49,248 nt of DNA, from assembly GCA_020433455.1 (NCBI GenBank), contig JAGRCP010000146.1:1-49248 (forward strand), written 5' to 3'. The notes under the pieces were generated by a model. That model ran no database searches and was not told where the DNA came from. It was given only the letters and a program-made list of their open reading frames with translations. Origin of the DNA: Caldilineaceae bacterium. GTDB lineage: Bacteria; Chloroflexota; Anaerolineae; Caldilineales; Caldilineaceae. The position numbers were made by a program, and so were the translations under genes. Below are positions 8,623 to 17,527 of this stretch, one piece after another; positions within the stretch are counted from its first letter, which is position 1; each line of letters starts with the position of its first letter.

Positions 8623-9579
8623 TTAACGAAACCGGCTGCGGGTGACAGGAGCGCTTAGCGCGCGTTGCCGCACCTTTGCGGCTGTATCGGTCAAATCGCG
8701 GGGCGGACCGTATTGTTCGATAACCGCGGAGGCCGCCGCGGCGCCGCATCTGGCCGCTCTCTCCAGAGAATCGGGCCAATATTGGCTGCCTGCGCCGGCA
8801 TACCCGGCCAAAAATCCGCCGCTGTATGCATTGCCGCCCCCGGTAACGTCAACCACCCGGACCGGGAGAGCGGGAATTTCTACCAGGTCGCGCCCATTGG
8901 TCACGAGCGAACCGGCGGCGCCCAAACGTAAAGCCACCACTTCGGCTCCGGCTTCCAGCGCGGCGTAGAGCGCATCATGGGGTCGGTCCGTTTGGAACAG
9001 AGCAGAGGCTTCGGCGCGGTTGATGGAGAGGATGTGGGTTTGCTGCAGGATTTCCTTCACGCGGGGCCGCCATTCCGGCGCGGCCGCGGCCGCGGAAATT
9101 TCCCACAAAATTATCTCTGCCGGCGGGGCGGGCAGAGCGTGCAATGATTGCCAGAAGGCGGGATCGCAGTCGCGGAAGATGTACAGGCCCCGGGCCTGTT
9201 GGTATGCCGGCGGGATGTCCCCGGCACCTGATTCCATGGCGCGGAAATGCTCGCTGCCGTGCTGGGGCGTTTCTGCGCGCTCCCCCCCGGCGTCATAGAC
9301 AACCCACGAGCGCGGGGTATGGGCGTGGCGGATCGTAACGCCTTGCAGATCGATCCCGTTATCCAGCAACCATTTTCGGGCGGCCGGGTTGAAATCTTCG
9401 CCTACGCCCGAAATGATGCCTACTCGCTGTGACCAGAGGCGTAACCCGGTTGCCGCATAGACTGCGGCTCCGCCCAGCATGCCCAGCCGCTCCCGCCCGT
9501 CGGAGAGACGAATGTCGTCGATAATCAGATTGGACAGCGCAACAAATTCGATAGCTTCAGCCCTGTTTGCGGGACTCAC
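8623..9579 (-). CDS. PfkB/ribokinase-family kinase with altered catalytic motif
   Basis: 318 aa, starting at GTG 9579 in a GTGA overlap with the preceding gene. The ribokinase fold is shown by the N-terminal substrate loop (LGMLGGAAVYAATGL), the INRAEA segment and the C-terminal signature region VVDVTGGGNAYSGGFLAGY. The normal signature is DTxGAGD, whose last Asp is the catalytic base. Here it is GGGN, with Asn at residue 250. I recall a GGGN form in Mak32-type relatives but cannot check it. The fold and position say carbohydrate or nucleoside kinase; the missing base makes the reaction uncertain (see findings). Confidence 0.85.
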   Translation of the reverse strand: MSPANRAEAIEFVALSNLIIDDIRLSDGRERLGMLGGAAVYAATGLRLWSQRVGIISGVGEDFNPAARKWLLDNGIDLQGVTIRHAHTPRSWVVYDAGGERAETPQHGSEHFRAMESGAGDIPPAYQQARGLYIFRDCDPAFWQSLHALPAPPAEIILWEISAAAAAPEWRPRVKEILQQTHILSINRAEASALFQTDRPHDALYAALEAGAEVVALRLGAAGSLVTNGRDLVEIPALPVRVVDVTGGGNAYSGGFLAGYAGAGSQYWPDSLERAARCGAAAASAVIEQYGPPRDLTDTAAKVRQRALSAPVTRSRFR

Positions 9580-11717
9580 AGGGGCGCCTCATCCGTGAGT
9601 CGCCGGACGGCAAAACCATCGGCTAACATTGTCCCGCTCTCTATGACGAATCCGGCGCCGCCGCACGGTAGTGCGCGGCTCTCGTCGGTTGTCTGTAACA
9701 GCGTGAGGCCGTCTATGCTTACCTGTAAAGCATTGCCTTGCGCCTGGAGCGTAACCTGGTATTGGCGCTCTTCTTCATATTCAAACGGCGTTTGGGCGAT
9801 GATGTGCATATCGTCATTTATGCGCCGCACTAAAGAGAGGGTATTGCCGCCCGAAAAGAGCGCCGCATAGTAGCGGCGGTGGCCTTGCGTCCGAATAACG
9901 AGTCCGCCTGCTTGGTGCAGGGAAAATGAGAGCGTGCTTGTTACCGCATAATCGCGCCAGTCGGTCGTCCCCAACGTGACCACGCCGTTCTCCGTCGGAT
10001 GCGAGATGCAGTACGTATACTTGAAATCAGGCGCGAAGTTTTCGGCCGAGCTAACCCAAGCCTGGAGCCAATGGGGCGTTACGTTCCAGATTGAGCGCAT
10101 CAACATGCCTTGCTGGACAAAATTTTCGGGCGCGCCGGACCAGTCAAGGGACGTTACGGCCAGACGGCCCGCAGACACTTCTGCCTGCTGCGGTTGAGCC
10201 GGCAGCAATTCCAGCCCAAGGCGCAGGATCGGCATTCCGTCCAGGCCCGGCAGGTTCCAGCGCAGGAGGTTATCGCCTTCGGCAAGGGGATAGGCGTCGC
10301 CGTTCCAGCGTATCAGATCATCGTCCTGGTTGTAGTAAAGAAGATAGAGCCGTAGACGCGGATTTTGCGCGGCAAAGGTGCGCAGGCCAACCTCAACGCT
10401 TTGGGTAGGATAGAGGGTCGGGCTGCCGATTGTGGAAAAATTCCTGGCCAGCTCGGTGAAATCCAGAAAAACCGGCGTGGAAATTGCTGCCGGCGCGTTG
10501 GGCGTCAGATTTTGATAGGTTAACAGCAGCCCATTTTCGTCCGAAATTTCATTTAGGTTGCTGAGCGTAAGGGCGGGATGCGGCTGCTTGACGAACGGAC
10601 AGTAGACAAAGCCCTGACGCGACCCGCGGAATTCAAAACCGAATCGGGGCGCGGCCGGGGGAACGCTCTCCCCCCGATAACGGGCCGCGGCCCGCAGGAT
10701 GCGCCGGGTTTGGAGGACGGCATCGGTGACGCAGGAACCTCCGTCCGATGTGACCACGTACATGCGATCGGCTACAGGCGTGCGCAGGTCCGCTTCGGCG
10801 TTGATGGCATCGAGGCCCAGGCGAATACCGTTCAGGCAACCCACATTGCCTGCGTTGCAGTCCGTATCCCAGCCGGCGGATGCTGCAATCATAACGGAGC
10901 GCTGAAAGCTGTCGCCGCCCAGAAAGAGCGCCATAAGCGTCGCGGCGTGGTTCGTGGCCATGGGGCACGGACCCGCGTGACGGTGGTAACCATGCTTTTC
11001 GTCCAGGCGGGCCCGGGCCCGACGCCAGTCTGTCTCGCCATAGCAAATCGTGCGCACGTCATCGATTAAGTTGCGCAGATGCATGCCCCGGGCGAAGGGC
11101 AGGGCGGCCTCCAACAGCTGATCCAGATCGCGGATGTCAAAGGCCAGCGCCTCCAACGCGCCCAAAAAGGCTGCGGCATCCACGGCTAACCCGTCATGGC
11201 TCACCGATGCGGCGGCGCGGATCATCGCGGTCGCCCGCTCCGGATCGCCGGGGCAGCTCATGGCGAACGCGTCGATAAAAATTTGGGCGCCGATTTGCTC
11301 CGCCAGAATCGGGCCGTTCAGGGCAATGGATCCGCTGTCCGGCGCGGGAATCCCGGCCTTTAGCCGCAGCCAGGCCGTGTGCTCCGTTGAACGGCCTAAC
11401 CCGCCCCACCAGAGGATCGTTTTGTCTTTTATGATTGCATTCAGCCAGGCGTCGCCCACATGCGCGGGCATGAGTGGATCGGCATAGTCGCTTTCTTCCA
11501 CCGCGCGGTAAAAGCCGAACGTGCCTGAAATGTCATCATCCGCCACGATCAGCGGCATGCCCAGCGCCTCGTGTACATAATTGTCCACTGCCCCGAAGCG
11601 CGCCTCGATGGACTCGTAGGGCCACCCCTCAACGGGGCGCCCCAGGTAAACGCCGATTAGCTTGCCCAACACGCCCGCATAGGTTGCTTCGCTATAGGAT
11701 TTGTATGAAGTCGTCAC
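9576..11717 (-). CDS. ADP-ribosylglycohydrolase-family protein with C-terminal LamG-like domain (copy 1)
   Basis: 713 aa, GTG start at 11717, overlapping the paralogue upstream by 26 bases. The N-terminal half is the all-helical ADP-ribosylglycohydrolase fold (PF03747 type): RPVEGW early, ADDDISG around residue 60 (the usual TDD metal site) and GWDTDCNAGNVG around 285 (the second DTD metal site). The common GDALG motif reads GKLIG. After about residue 350 come beta-rich regions. The last about 150 residues (from VVTLGTTDWRDYAVTS) resemble concanavalin/LamG-like domains of sugar-acting proteins. There is no signal peptide, so it is cytoplasmic. The family removes ADP-ribose or splits N-ribosidic bonds; in an import cluster a small-molecule N-glycoside is a likelier substrate than a protein. 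Confidence 0.88.
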   Translation of the reverse strand: MTTSYKSYSEATYAGVLGKLIGVYLGRPVEGWPYESIEARFGAVDNYVHEALGMPLIVADDDISGTFGFYRAVEESDYADPLMPAHVGDAWLNAIIKDKTILWWGGLGRSTEHTAWLRLKAGIPAPDSGSIALNGPILAEQIGAQIFIDAFAMSCPGDPERATAMIRAAASVSHDGLAVDAAAFLGALEALAFDIRDLDQLLEAALPFARGMHLRNLIDDVRTICYGETDWRRARARLDEKHGYHRHAGPCPMATNHAATLMALFLGGDSFQRSVMIAASAGWDTDCNAGNVGCLNGIRLGLDAINAEADLRTPVADRMYVVTSDGGSCVTDAVLQTRRILRAAARYRGESVPPAAPRFGFEFRGSRQGFVYCPFVKQPHPALTLSNLNEISDENGLLLTYQNLTPNAPAAISTPVFLDFTELARNFSTIGSPTLYPTQSVEVGLRTFAAQNPRLRLYLLYYNQDDDLIRWNGDAYPLAEGDNLLRWNLPGLDGMPILRLGLELLPAQPQQAEVSAGRLAVTSLDWSGAPENFVQQGMLMRSIWNVTPHWLQAWVSSAENFAPDFKYTYCISHPTENGVVTLGTTDWRDYAVTSTLSFSLHQAGGLVIRTQGHRRYYAALFSGGNTLSLVRRINDDMHIIAQTPFEYEEERQYQVTLQAQGNALQVSIDGLTLLQTTDESRALPCGGAGFVIESGTMLADGFAVRRLTDEAPL

Positions 11718-13887
11718 TGTTCTGTTCTGCCTGAGGAGATTGTTTAATTGTAAAACCGTCCGCTACGATGGCTCCTTCGTCAACGATATACCCTGCGCCG
11801 CCGGAGCGATAATCATCGTCCTGGGCAGCCGCTGTCTTAACGCCGTCTACAGATAGGGTTAGTTGTGCGCCCGCGGCTTCTATTTCCAGGAAGTGGGTTT
11901 CGTCCAGCGCCCAATCCAGCGGCGTCTGGGCCAAGATGATGGTCTCATCGTCGCGCTGTTTGATGATTTGGGCATATCCGTTCACCAACCTGCCCGCGTA
12001 ATAGCGCTTATGGCCCCGGGCCCGAATGACCAAGCCGGCTGCACGCTGCTGGGAAAAGGTGATAAGGGACGAAACCGCATAATCCCGCCAATCCCGCGTC
12101 CCCAATGTAACAACGCCGCCGCTCTGAGGATGGGAGACGGCAAAAGTTGCAGTGTAATCCGGCGCGAAATGGCGTGCGGACGTGACGAAGGAAGTCAGCC
12201 AGGGCGTCATGGTCGTCCACGGTGTCAGGGAGGGCGTGAGTTCCATTGATCGCCCCATGTGTAGGTGACGGGGCGCTGCGCTCCAGTCGAGCTGTTTGAG
12301 CGTCAGGGAGCCGTCAAGCCGCGCCGGGGAAGTCAGGCGAATACCCAATCGATAGACTGGATGTCCCTGGGTATCCGGAACTTCCCACGCCAGCCGATTG
12401 GAACCGGTCGCTAGGGTTGTTTCTTTGCCGTAGATTGTGCGAATGTCGCCTTCGCCGTCATAGTAATCAATAAAGAAGCTGAAGGCCGGATTTTGCTGTG
12501 CGCTGCACTCGATGACAGCGCATACGGTTTGCGTGGCGTAGAGCGACGGGCTGGCGATCACCTCGAAATAGCTGGTTCCTTTGCGACCTTTGGGTTCCGG
12601 GTCCACAAAAGTCTTTACTGACAGCGCCGCACACATGCCTCTGGCCAATCCGGCATACGAGATTTCCAGACCCCGTCCGCCATGCGCATCGCCGATGTTT
12701 CGCAGCGTCGTCAGGGCCTGGGCGATGCCGACTTCCGGATGCGCTTGCCATCCCTGAACCGAGCCCCGTTGCTCGAATGCAAAACGGGCGCGGGGCGTAT
12801 GGGCCTCCTCTCCGCGCAGGGCGGCTGCGGCTTGAATCAGCTTCCGGCTCTCGCGGACCGCGTCGGTGATGCACTCGCCGCCGTCCGCGCTGACCACGAG
12901 CATCTGGTCAGCTACGACCGGGCGAAAAGGCGCTTCGGCGTCGATGGCGTCCAGCCCCAGGCGAATAGCGTTCAGGCAGCCGACATTGCCTGCATTACAG
13001 TCCGTATCCCACCCGGCCGAGGCGGCTATGGTCAGGGCTTTCTGGAAATTATCGCCGCCCATAACCAGGGCCATAAGCAAGGCGGCATGATTAGTTGCCA
13101 TGGGGCAGTTGCCGGGGTAGCGGTCATAGTCGTGGTGACGCGCAATCCACGCGCGTACAGTGCGCCAGTCATCTGCACGTGCGCACGCGTCCAGCGTATC
13201 GTCGACCAGGCGGCGCAGGCGCGTGCCGGTAATGAAGCGCTGCCCCTCCAGAAGCAACTGCGTCAGGTCCGGCTGATCGAAGGCCAATGACTCCAGCGCG
13301 GCCAAAAAGCAAGCGGCGTCAACGGCTAATCCGTCATGGCTGACTGACGCTGCTTCTCTGGCCATGGCAACCGCGCGTTCGGGGTCTCCGGGGTTGGCCA
13401 TCGCCCACGTGTCAATGAAGATCTGGGCCCCGATCTGTTCGGCCATGGAGCGGCCGTTGAGGGCCATGGAGCCGCTTTCCGGCGCGGGAATGCCTGCCTG
13501 TAAGCGCAGCCACGCGGTATGTTCCGTGGAGCGACTGAGCCCTCCCCACCAGAGGATCGTCTTATCTTCGATAACGTAATTGAGCCAGGTGTCGCCGATC
13601 TGTTGGGCGCGTATCTGCGGCGGATAGTCATTGTCCTCCAGTGCGCGATAAAAAACGAAAGCGCCGGAAATGTCGTCGTCGGGCACGATGAGCGGCGCAC
13701 CGGTTACAGGAACGACGTAATGGGCGACCTCGCCAAAGCGGGCCTGGATGGCATCGTAGCGCCATCCTTCTACCGGCCGCCCCACATAAACGCCGATAAT
13801 TTTGCCGAGTACGCCGGCATAGATCTGTTCGGCGTAGTGCATAGTATTCTGATTTGCGTCCAAAAGCTTCTCGTTTTTGATTGGCAT
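11692..13887 (-). CDS. ADP-ribosylglycohydrolase-family protein with C-terminal LamG-like domain (copy 2)
   Basis: 731 aa if started at 13887; an in-frame ATG at 13842 gives 716 aa and lines up better with the paralogue (MHYAEQIYAGVLGKIIG). Neither start has a strong ribosome-binding site. It is a full-length tandem paralogue of the next gene, with the same features: RPVEGW, PDDDISG, GWDTDCNAGNVGCLNAIRLG, and a C-terminal VVTLGTRDWRDYAVSS jelly-roll-like domain. Both copies keep the metal-site acids, so both are probably active. Keeping two diverged copies suggests two related substrates or a heteromer. It follows the ABC permease gene by 114 bases. Confidence 0.87.
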   Translation of the reverse strand: MPIKNEKLLDANQNTMHYAEQIYAGVLGKIIGVYVGRPVEGWRYDAIQARFGEVAHYVVPVTGAPLIVPDDDISGAFVFYRALEDNDYPPQIRAQQIGDTWLNYVIEDKTILWWGGLSRSTEHTAWLRLQAGIPAPESGSMALNGRSMAEQIGAQIFIDTWAMANPGDPERAVAMAREAASVSHDGLAVDAACFLAALESLAFDQPDLTQLLLEGQRFITGTRLRRLVDDTLDACARADDWRTVRAWIARHHDYDRYPGNCPMATNHAALLMALVMGGDNFQKALTIAASAGWDTDCNAGNVGCLNAIRLGLDAIDAEAPFRPVVADQMLVVSADGGECITDAVRESRKLIQAAAALRGEEAHTPRARFAFEQRGSVQGWQAHPEVGIAQALTTLRNIGDAHGGRGLEISYAGLARGMCAALSVKTFVDPEPKGRKGTSYFEVIASPSLYATQTVCAVIECSAQQNPAFSFFIDYYDGEGDIRTIYGKETTLATGSNRLAWEVPDTQGHPVYRLGIRLTSPARLDGSLTLKQLDWSAAPRHLHMGRSMELTPSLTPWTTMTPWLTSFVTSARHFAPDYTATFAVSHPQSGGVVTLGTRDWRDYAVSSLITFSQQRAAGLVIRARGHKRYYAGRLVNGYAQIIKQRDDETIILAQTPLDWALDETHFLEIEAAGAQLTLSVDGVKTAAAQDDDYRSGGAGYIVDEGAIVADGFTIKQSPQAEQNSDDFIQIL

Positions 13888-14001
13888 AACGTTTTGTGTG
13901 GTGAATCCCGGCGGGAGTTCGCATAGAGGTTCTCTCTGAGACGACCCCGCCGAATTTTCGTTGTGGTATTCACGCCGAACTGTAGCAGTAGCAGATGCTT
14001 A

Positions 14002-14850
14002 TCAGCCTTTAACCGAACCGCCGACCAGTCCGTCAATAAAGTAGCGCTGGATGGATATGAAGAAAATGATAATCGGCGCAATCATGATGACAGCCGCGGC
14101 CATCATTAACCCCTGATCGACATTATAGGTGCCGTTCAGCGAGAGAAAGCCCAGCGTGGCGGTAAAGTTCTTCTCTCCCTGGAGAAAGGTGGAGGTCAGC
14201 AGGAACTCGTTCCACGATGCCAGCCCGACGATAACGGCAACCGTGATCAGACCCGGCGATACAACGGGCAGCATGATGTTCCATAAAATTTGCCTGGTCG
14301 TCGCGCCGTCAATCTGCGCCGCCTCTTCCAACTCTTTGGGCACCTGCAGGAAAAAAGTGCGCATGAGCAGAACGGCAAGGGGGAGGTTAATGGCGGCCAA
14401 TACAAAGCTCATGGCAATCAAATTGCCCAACAGATGTAAGCGGGCGAAGATGAAGTAAAGGGGAAAGAGGAAGAGCTGAATCGGAATCGTCATGGCGACC
14501 AGAAAGTAAATCAGGACCAGAGGCCAAATGCGGACTTTCTTGCCGGCCAAAACGTAACCGGCCAAAGATGAGCAAAAGAGAACGATCAGGATCGTCATTC
14601 CGCTTAGCATAATGCTGTTGATGAAGCCGCGGCTGAATTTTCCGTAATGCCAGGCGTCTGCGTAGTTTGCTAAATCAATCGTCGTCGGCAGGGCCAGGGG
14701 ATTGCGCACGATGTCCGCATGCTCTTTGACGCTGTTAATCAGCACAAGCAGCAGGGGGGCGAGGGCGATTGCGGCTAATATGATCAGGATAAGATGAGGA
14801 AAAGCGTTGCCGATTTTTCTTTTCGCATGGTCAGACACGTTGTGACTCAT
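14002..14850 (-). CDS. ABC sugar importer permease, MalG type
   Basis: 282 aa. Start chosen at ATG 14850, which forms an ATGA overlap with the upstream stop and has GGGAG 8 bases ahead; the longer frame to 14877 is unlikely. Six membrane helices are expected, starting near residue 20. The cytoplasmic EAA loop is ELEEAAQIDGATTRQIL, the contact site for the ATPase. This is the second permease of a CUT1 importer for di-/oligosaccharides, glycosides or related compounds. No ATPase gene lies in the window. Confidence 0.92.
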   Translation of the reverse strand: MSHNVSDHAKRKIGNAFPHLILIILAAIALAPLLLVLINSVKEHADIVRNPLALPTTIDLANYADAWHYGKFSRGFINSIMLSGMTILIVLFCSSLAGYVLAGKKVRIWPLVLIYFLVAMTIPIQLFLFPLYFIFARLHLLGNLIAMSFVLAAINLPLAVLLMRTFFLQVPKELEEAAQIDGATTRQILWNIMLPVVSPGLITVAVIVGLASWNEFLLTSTFLQGEKNFTATLGFLSLNGTYNVDQGLMMAAAVIMIAPIIIFFISIQRYFIDGLVGGSVKG

Positions 14851-15707
14851 TCTGTAATCTCCCTGCGGCTGAGCCACGTGTAGAATGCCGCGGCGATTAG
14901 GCCAAACATGCTCATCACCAGGCCTACGGCAGAGGCCCGGCCTACCTGAAAGGTGGAAAAGCCCAGGGTGTAGGCGTAGGTGCTCAACATCTCCGTGGCG
15001 TGGGCCGGTCCGCCTCCGGTCAATAAGTAGACATAATCAAAAGTAAGGAATGAGAAGATAATAATCATTACGTACATAAGGAGAACCGTGGGCAGGATGC
15101 TGGGAAAATAGACGTAACGAAAGACCTGCCACCCGTTGGCGCCTTCGGCTTGTGCAGCTTCAACCTGATCCATGGGCGTTTGGCGTAAGCTGGCCAGATA
15201 GACGACGGTGAGAAACCCCCAGTAATGCCAGATATCCACCGCGGCTACTGCATAGAGTGCGGTATTGATGTTGCCGAGGGGGGCGGGTACGTTCAGGCCT
15301 ATTTTGCGCAAAAAGCCGATAACGCCTGTGAGGGGATTAAAGATGATGTTGAGCCACAGCAGGGCATTCGTAATCGGAGCCAAGACGTATGGAAAGAGGT
15401 AAATTAACTGATAGAGCGTTGCGTTGATGCGGCGGCCCAGCAGAAGGACGGCGGAAAGCATGCCGATGAAGACCGGCACCGTCACGAAGAGAATTGTCCA
15501 GCGGATATTGTTGCCCAACGCTTTCCAGAAAACGTTGTCGGCAAAGATGGCCCGAAAATTTCCCAAACCAATCCAGTTGATCTGAGGCGATACGCCGTTC
15601 CAGTCGGTAAAAGAGATGTAGGCTGTGAGCAAGCCCGGAATTAAAACAACCGACATACTCAATAAGAGTGCAGGTAATAGCAGAATATAATAGCGAAAGG
15701 ACTTCAT
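14847..15707 (-). CDS. ABC sugar importer permease, MalF type
   Basis: 286 aa, starting MKSFRYYILLLPALLL, with six predicted helices and the EAA loop QVEAAQAEGANGWQVFRYV about 90 residues from the end. It is the first permease of the CUT1 importer. It sits 122 bases downstream of the binding-protein gene, with a 28-base palindrome between them. No strong ribosome-binding site is seen, in keeping with lower expression than the binding protein. Confidence 0.92.
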   Translation of the reverse strand: MKSFRYYILLLPALLLSMSVVLIPGLLTAYISFTDWNGVSPQINWIGLGNFRAIFADNVFWKALGNNIRWTILFVTVPVFIGMLSAVLLLGRRINATLYQLIYLFPYVLAPITNALLWLNIIFNPLTGVIGFLRKIGLNVPAPLGNINTALYAVAAVDIWHYWGFLTVVYLASLRQTPMDQVEAAQAEGANGWQVFRYVYFPSILPTVLLMYVMIIIFSFLTFDYVYLLTGGGPAHATEMLSTYAYTLGFSTFQVGRASAVGLVMSMFGLIAAAFYTWLSRREITE

Positions 15708-15782
15708 AATCTGTTTGCTTTCTGCACAAATTTGTCAGGCTTTGTTGCCGCCTGCTTGATTGAACGGCTGCGTGCGCTCACT

Positions 15783-15810
15783 GCCGGCGCAAGACGCGTC
15801 TTGCGCCGGC
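15783..15810. terminator. 28-base perfect palindrome between binding-protein and permease genes
   Basis: 14-base arms (15783-15796, 15797-15810) with no spacer; as RNA it would form a very stable hairpin with a small loop at ACGCGT. It sits 20 bases past the binding-protein stop and is not followed by a T-tract. A 3'-end stabiliser or partial terminator, giving more binding protein than permease, is the likeliest role (known in other importer operons; inferred here). Confidence 0.65.
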
Positions 15811-15829
15811 AATGAAATACATTGGCGGG

Positions 15830-17221
15830 CTACTGGGCAGGAGCGGGAATCGGAGGAACGAGATTGGCATTCAGCTCCTCGGTAAAGACTGTTTCAACCC
15901 GTTCCAGCATATCGGACGCGCTTTCCGTCCCCAGCCAGACCGTATCAATGTTGATAAACTCCTGTTGCGTAGCCGGCGGGAAGAAGGTCGCCGTGAAATA
16001 GCCGAAATTTCCCGAATTGATGGCTGCCATAATGTCGGCGATCGCCGACAGATATTCGGCGGAAAGACCGGTTAGCTGGCTGGAATCCACGTTGATTTCC
16101 TTGACCGGAACGCCCCAGTAGCCGGGCCAGCGCGCCGTCATATCCACCAAGAATTGATCGGTCATCATGCGATCAATGATTGCGCATGCGGCGTCCTTGA
16201 CATCAGAATTTGCATTGATGGAAAGGGAGGCTGTCGTACCCAGCGTGTAGAGGGGATAGGCCAGCTCTTCATTAACGTTGGGGAACGGGATGAAGCCCAG
16301 GTTCGCGGCATCCTCGCCCTGGAAAAACTGGGTGGCAAATTGGAAAACCAGGGTCGGGCCGATAAAGAAGGGGGAACGGCCGTCGGCCAGGAGCTGTACT
16401 GCATCATTGAAGTTCAGGTTTACGTAATCCTCGCCCGCGAGATAGCCCTTCTGGTACCATTCCGCCGACTTCTCAACCGCAGCCTGAATTTCCGGCGAGG
16501 TCCACGCCAGTTCACCCGTTAGCGCATCATGCACGGCCTGGGGGCCGGCTGCGTGGGTCAGGAAAAGCGATGCATAATTTTCGTTAACCGGCTTCCATCC
16601 CTTGTTGCCCGTCACCGAAGCATACATTCCCTGGGCCATAGCTTCATCCATGATGGCTTCCAGCTCTTCGATTGTTGTCGGCGGCGTCCAGCCGTTTTCC
16701 TCCAGAACCGCCTTGTTGTAGAAGATGCCCAGGGTGTTCAATGAGTTGGGCAAACTGTAGAGGCTGCCGTTGACGGTGCCGGATTCGTAAATCGGTTGGA
16801 GGATACGATCCTGCCAGCCGTTTGCCGCGGAACAGGCATCCATATTTTCCAGCTTGCCGGCTGTTGCATAGGGCGCGACGAATGACGGACCTGAGCCATA
16901 GACAATATCCGGCCCTTCGCCGGCCGCCAGCGCAACGGAAATATCCTTGTCCACCGTGTTCCGAAATTCGACGACCAACTCATACTCGCTCTGAGATGCG
17001 TTATACGGATCCACAAGAACGGCCTTCATGGTCTCCTGATGCTCCGGCGGCGCGCCCCAGAACCACATGGTTACGGTCTGCCGTTCACCGCCGCCCGCGT
17101 CGGCGCTGCCGGACGGAGATGCCGCGTCCGGGGCAGCCGCACAGGCGGACAGGGCGGTAACGCCCAGCAGCAGAAGCGTGACGAACCAGAGAGAATGACG
17201 TAAATGTTTGAAGCGTTGCAT
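15830..17221 (-). CDS. Solute-binding lipoprotein of a CUT1-type ABC importer
   Basis: 463 aa. The N-terminal signal ends in a lipobox (LSAC, Cys about residue 27), followed by a Ser/Ala/Gly-rich tether, so it is a surface lipoprotein. The family 1 extracellular solute-binding fold is shown by QTVTMWFWGAPPEHQE, AAGEGPDIVYGSGPSF, LYSLPNSLNTLGIFYNKAVLEENGW (split across positions about 150-175) and a Trp-rich C-terminal lobe. AAGGAAG stands 8 bases before ATG 17221. It is the first gene of the nine-gene cluster and lies opposite the GntR gene. The ligand cannot be read off; the downstream enzymes suggest a riboside. Confidence 0.92.
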   Translation of the reverse strand: MQRFKHLRHSLWFVTLLLLGVTALSACAAAPDAASPSGSADAGGGERQTVTMWFWGAPPEHQETMKAVLVDPYNASQSEYELVVEFRNTVDKDISVALAAGEGPDIVYGSGPSFVAPYATAGKLENMDACSAANGWQDRILQPIYESGTVNGSLYSLPNSLNTLGIFYNKAVLEENGWTPPTTIEELEAIMDEAMAQGMYASVTGNKGWKPVNENYASLFLTHAAGPQAVHDALTGELAWTSPEIQAAVEKSAEWYQKGYLAGEDYVNLNFNDAVQLLADGRSPFFIGPTLVFQFATQFFQGEDAANLGFIPFPNVNEELAYPLYTLGTTASLSINANSDVKDAACAIIDRMMTDQFLVDMTARWPGYWGVPVKEINVDSSQLTGLSAEYLSAIADIMAAINSGNFGYFTATFFPPATQQEFINIDTVWLGTESASDMLERVETVFTEELNANLVPPIPAPAQ

Positions 17222-17298
17222 GAAACTTACTTCCTTTCCGGATGAACTTGCGGGCTATGTTTCGTAGATTGAATGGAGGACTTTTGGCGTAGACGGAA

Positions 17299-17342
17299 AA
17301 TAAAAATTGTATTATCATGTATACAATAGTACAATAGAACGG
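17299..17342. promoter_or_regulatory. Overlapping divergent promoters with an inverted-repeat operator
   Basis: An inverted repeat ATTGTAT-N8-ATACAAT (17306-17327) lies within an AT-rich stretch, and TACAATAG is repeated in tandem (17322-17329, 17330-17337). Plus strand: TTGTAT (17307-17312), 17 bp, TACAAT (17330-17335) would serve the GntR gene. Minus strand: TTGTAC (17334-17329), 17 bp, TACAAT (17311-17306) would serve the importer cluster. Each -35 overlaps the other's -10. A GntR dimer on the inverted repeat would cover both promoters. The boxes are read by eye. Confidence 0.6.
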
Positions 17343-17527
17343 GATTGTCAATAGTTCGATCCGACTTTTGATGATTTTCGCTCATGCGGCGGGTTGCGAG
17401 GCGATCATGCAGATAGGGCTGTTGTCAAACAGGTTGCGTTTGCGGGAGATTTGGAATCAAGTATGTTATGCTCTGACTTCTTCAGAGGCGCCGGACGGTT
17501 CAGCTAAATGTAACGGAGGAGAAAAGT

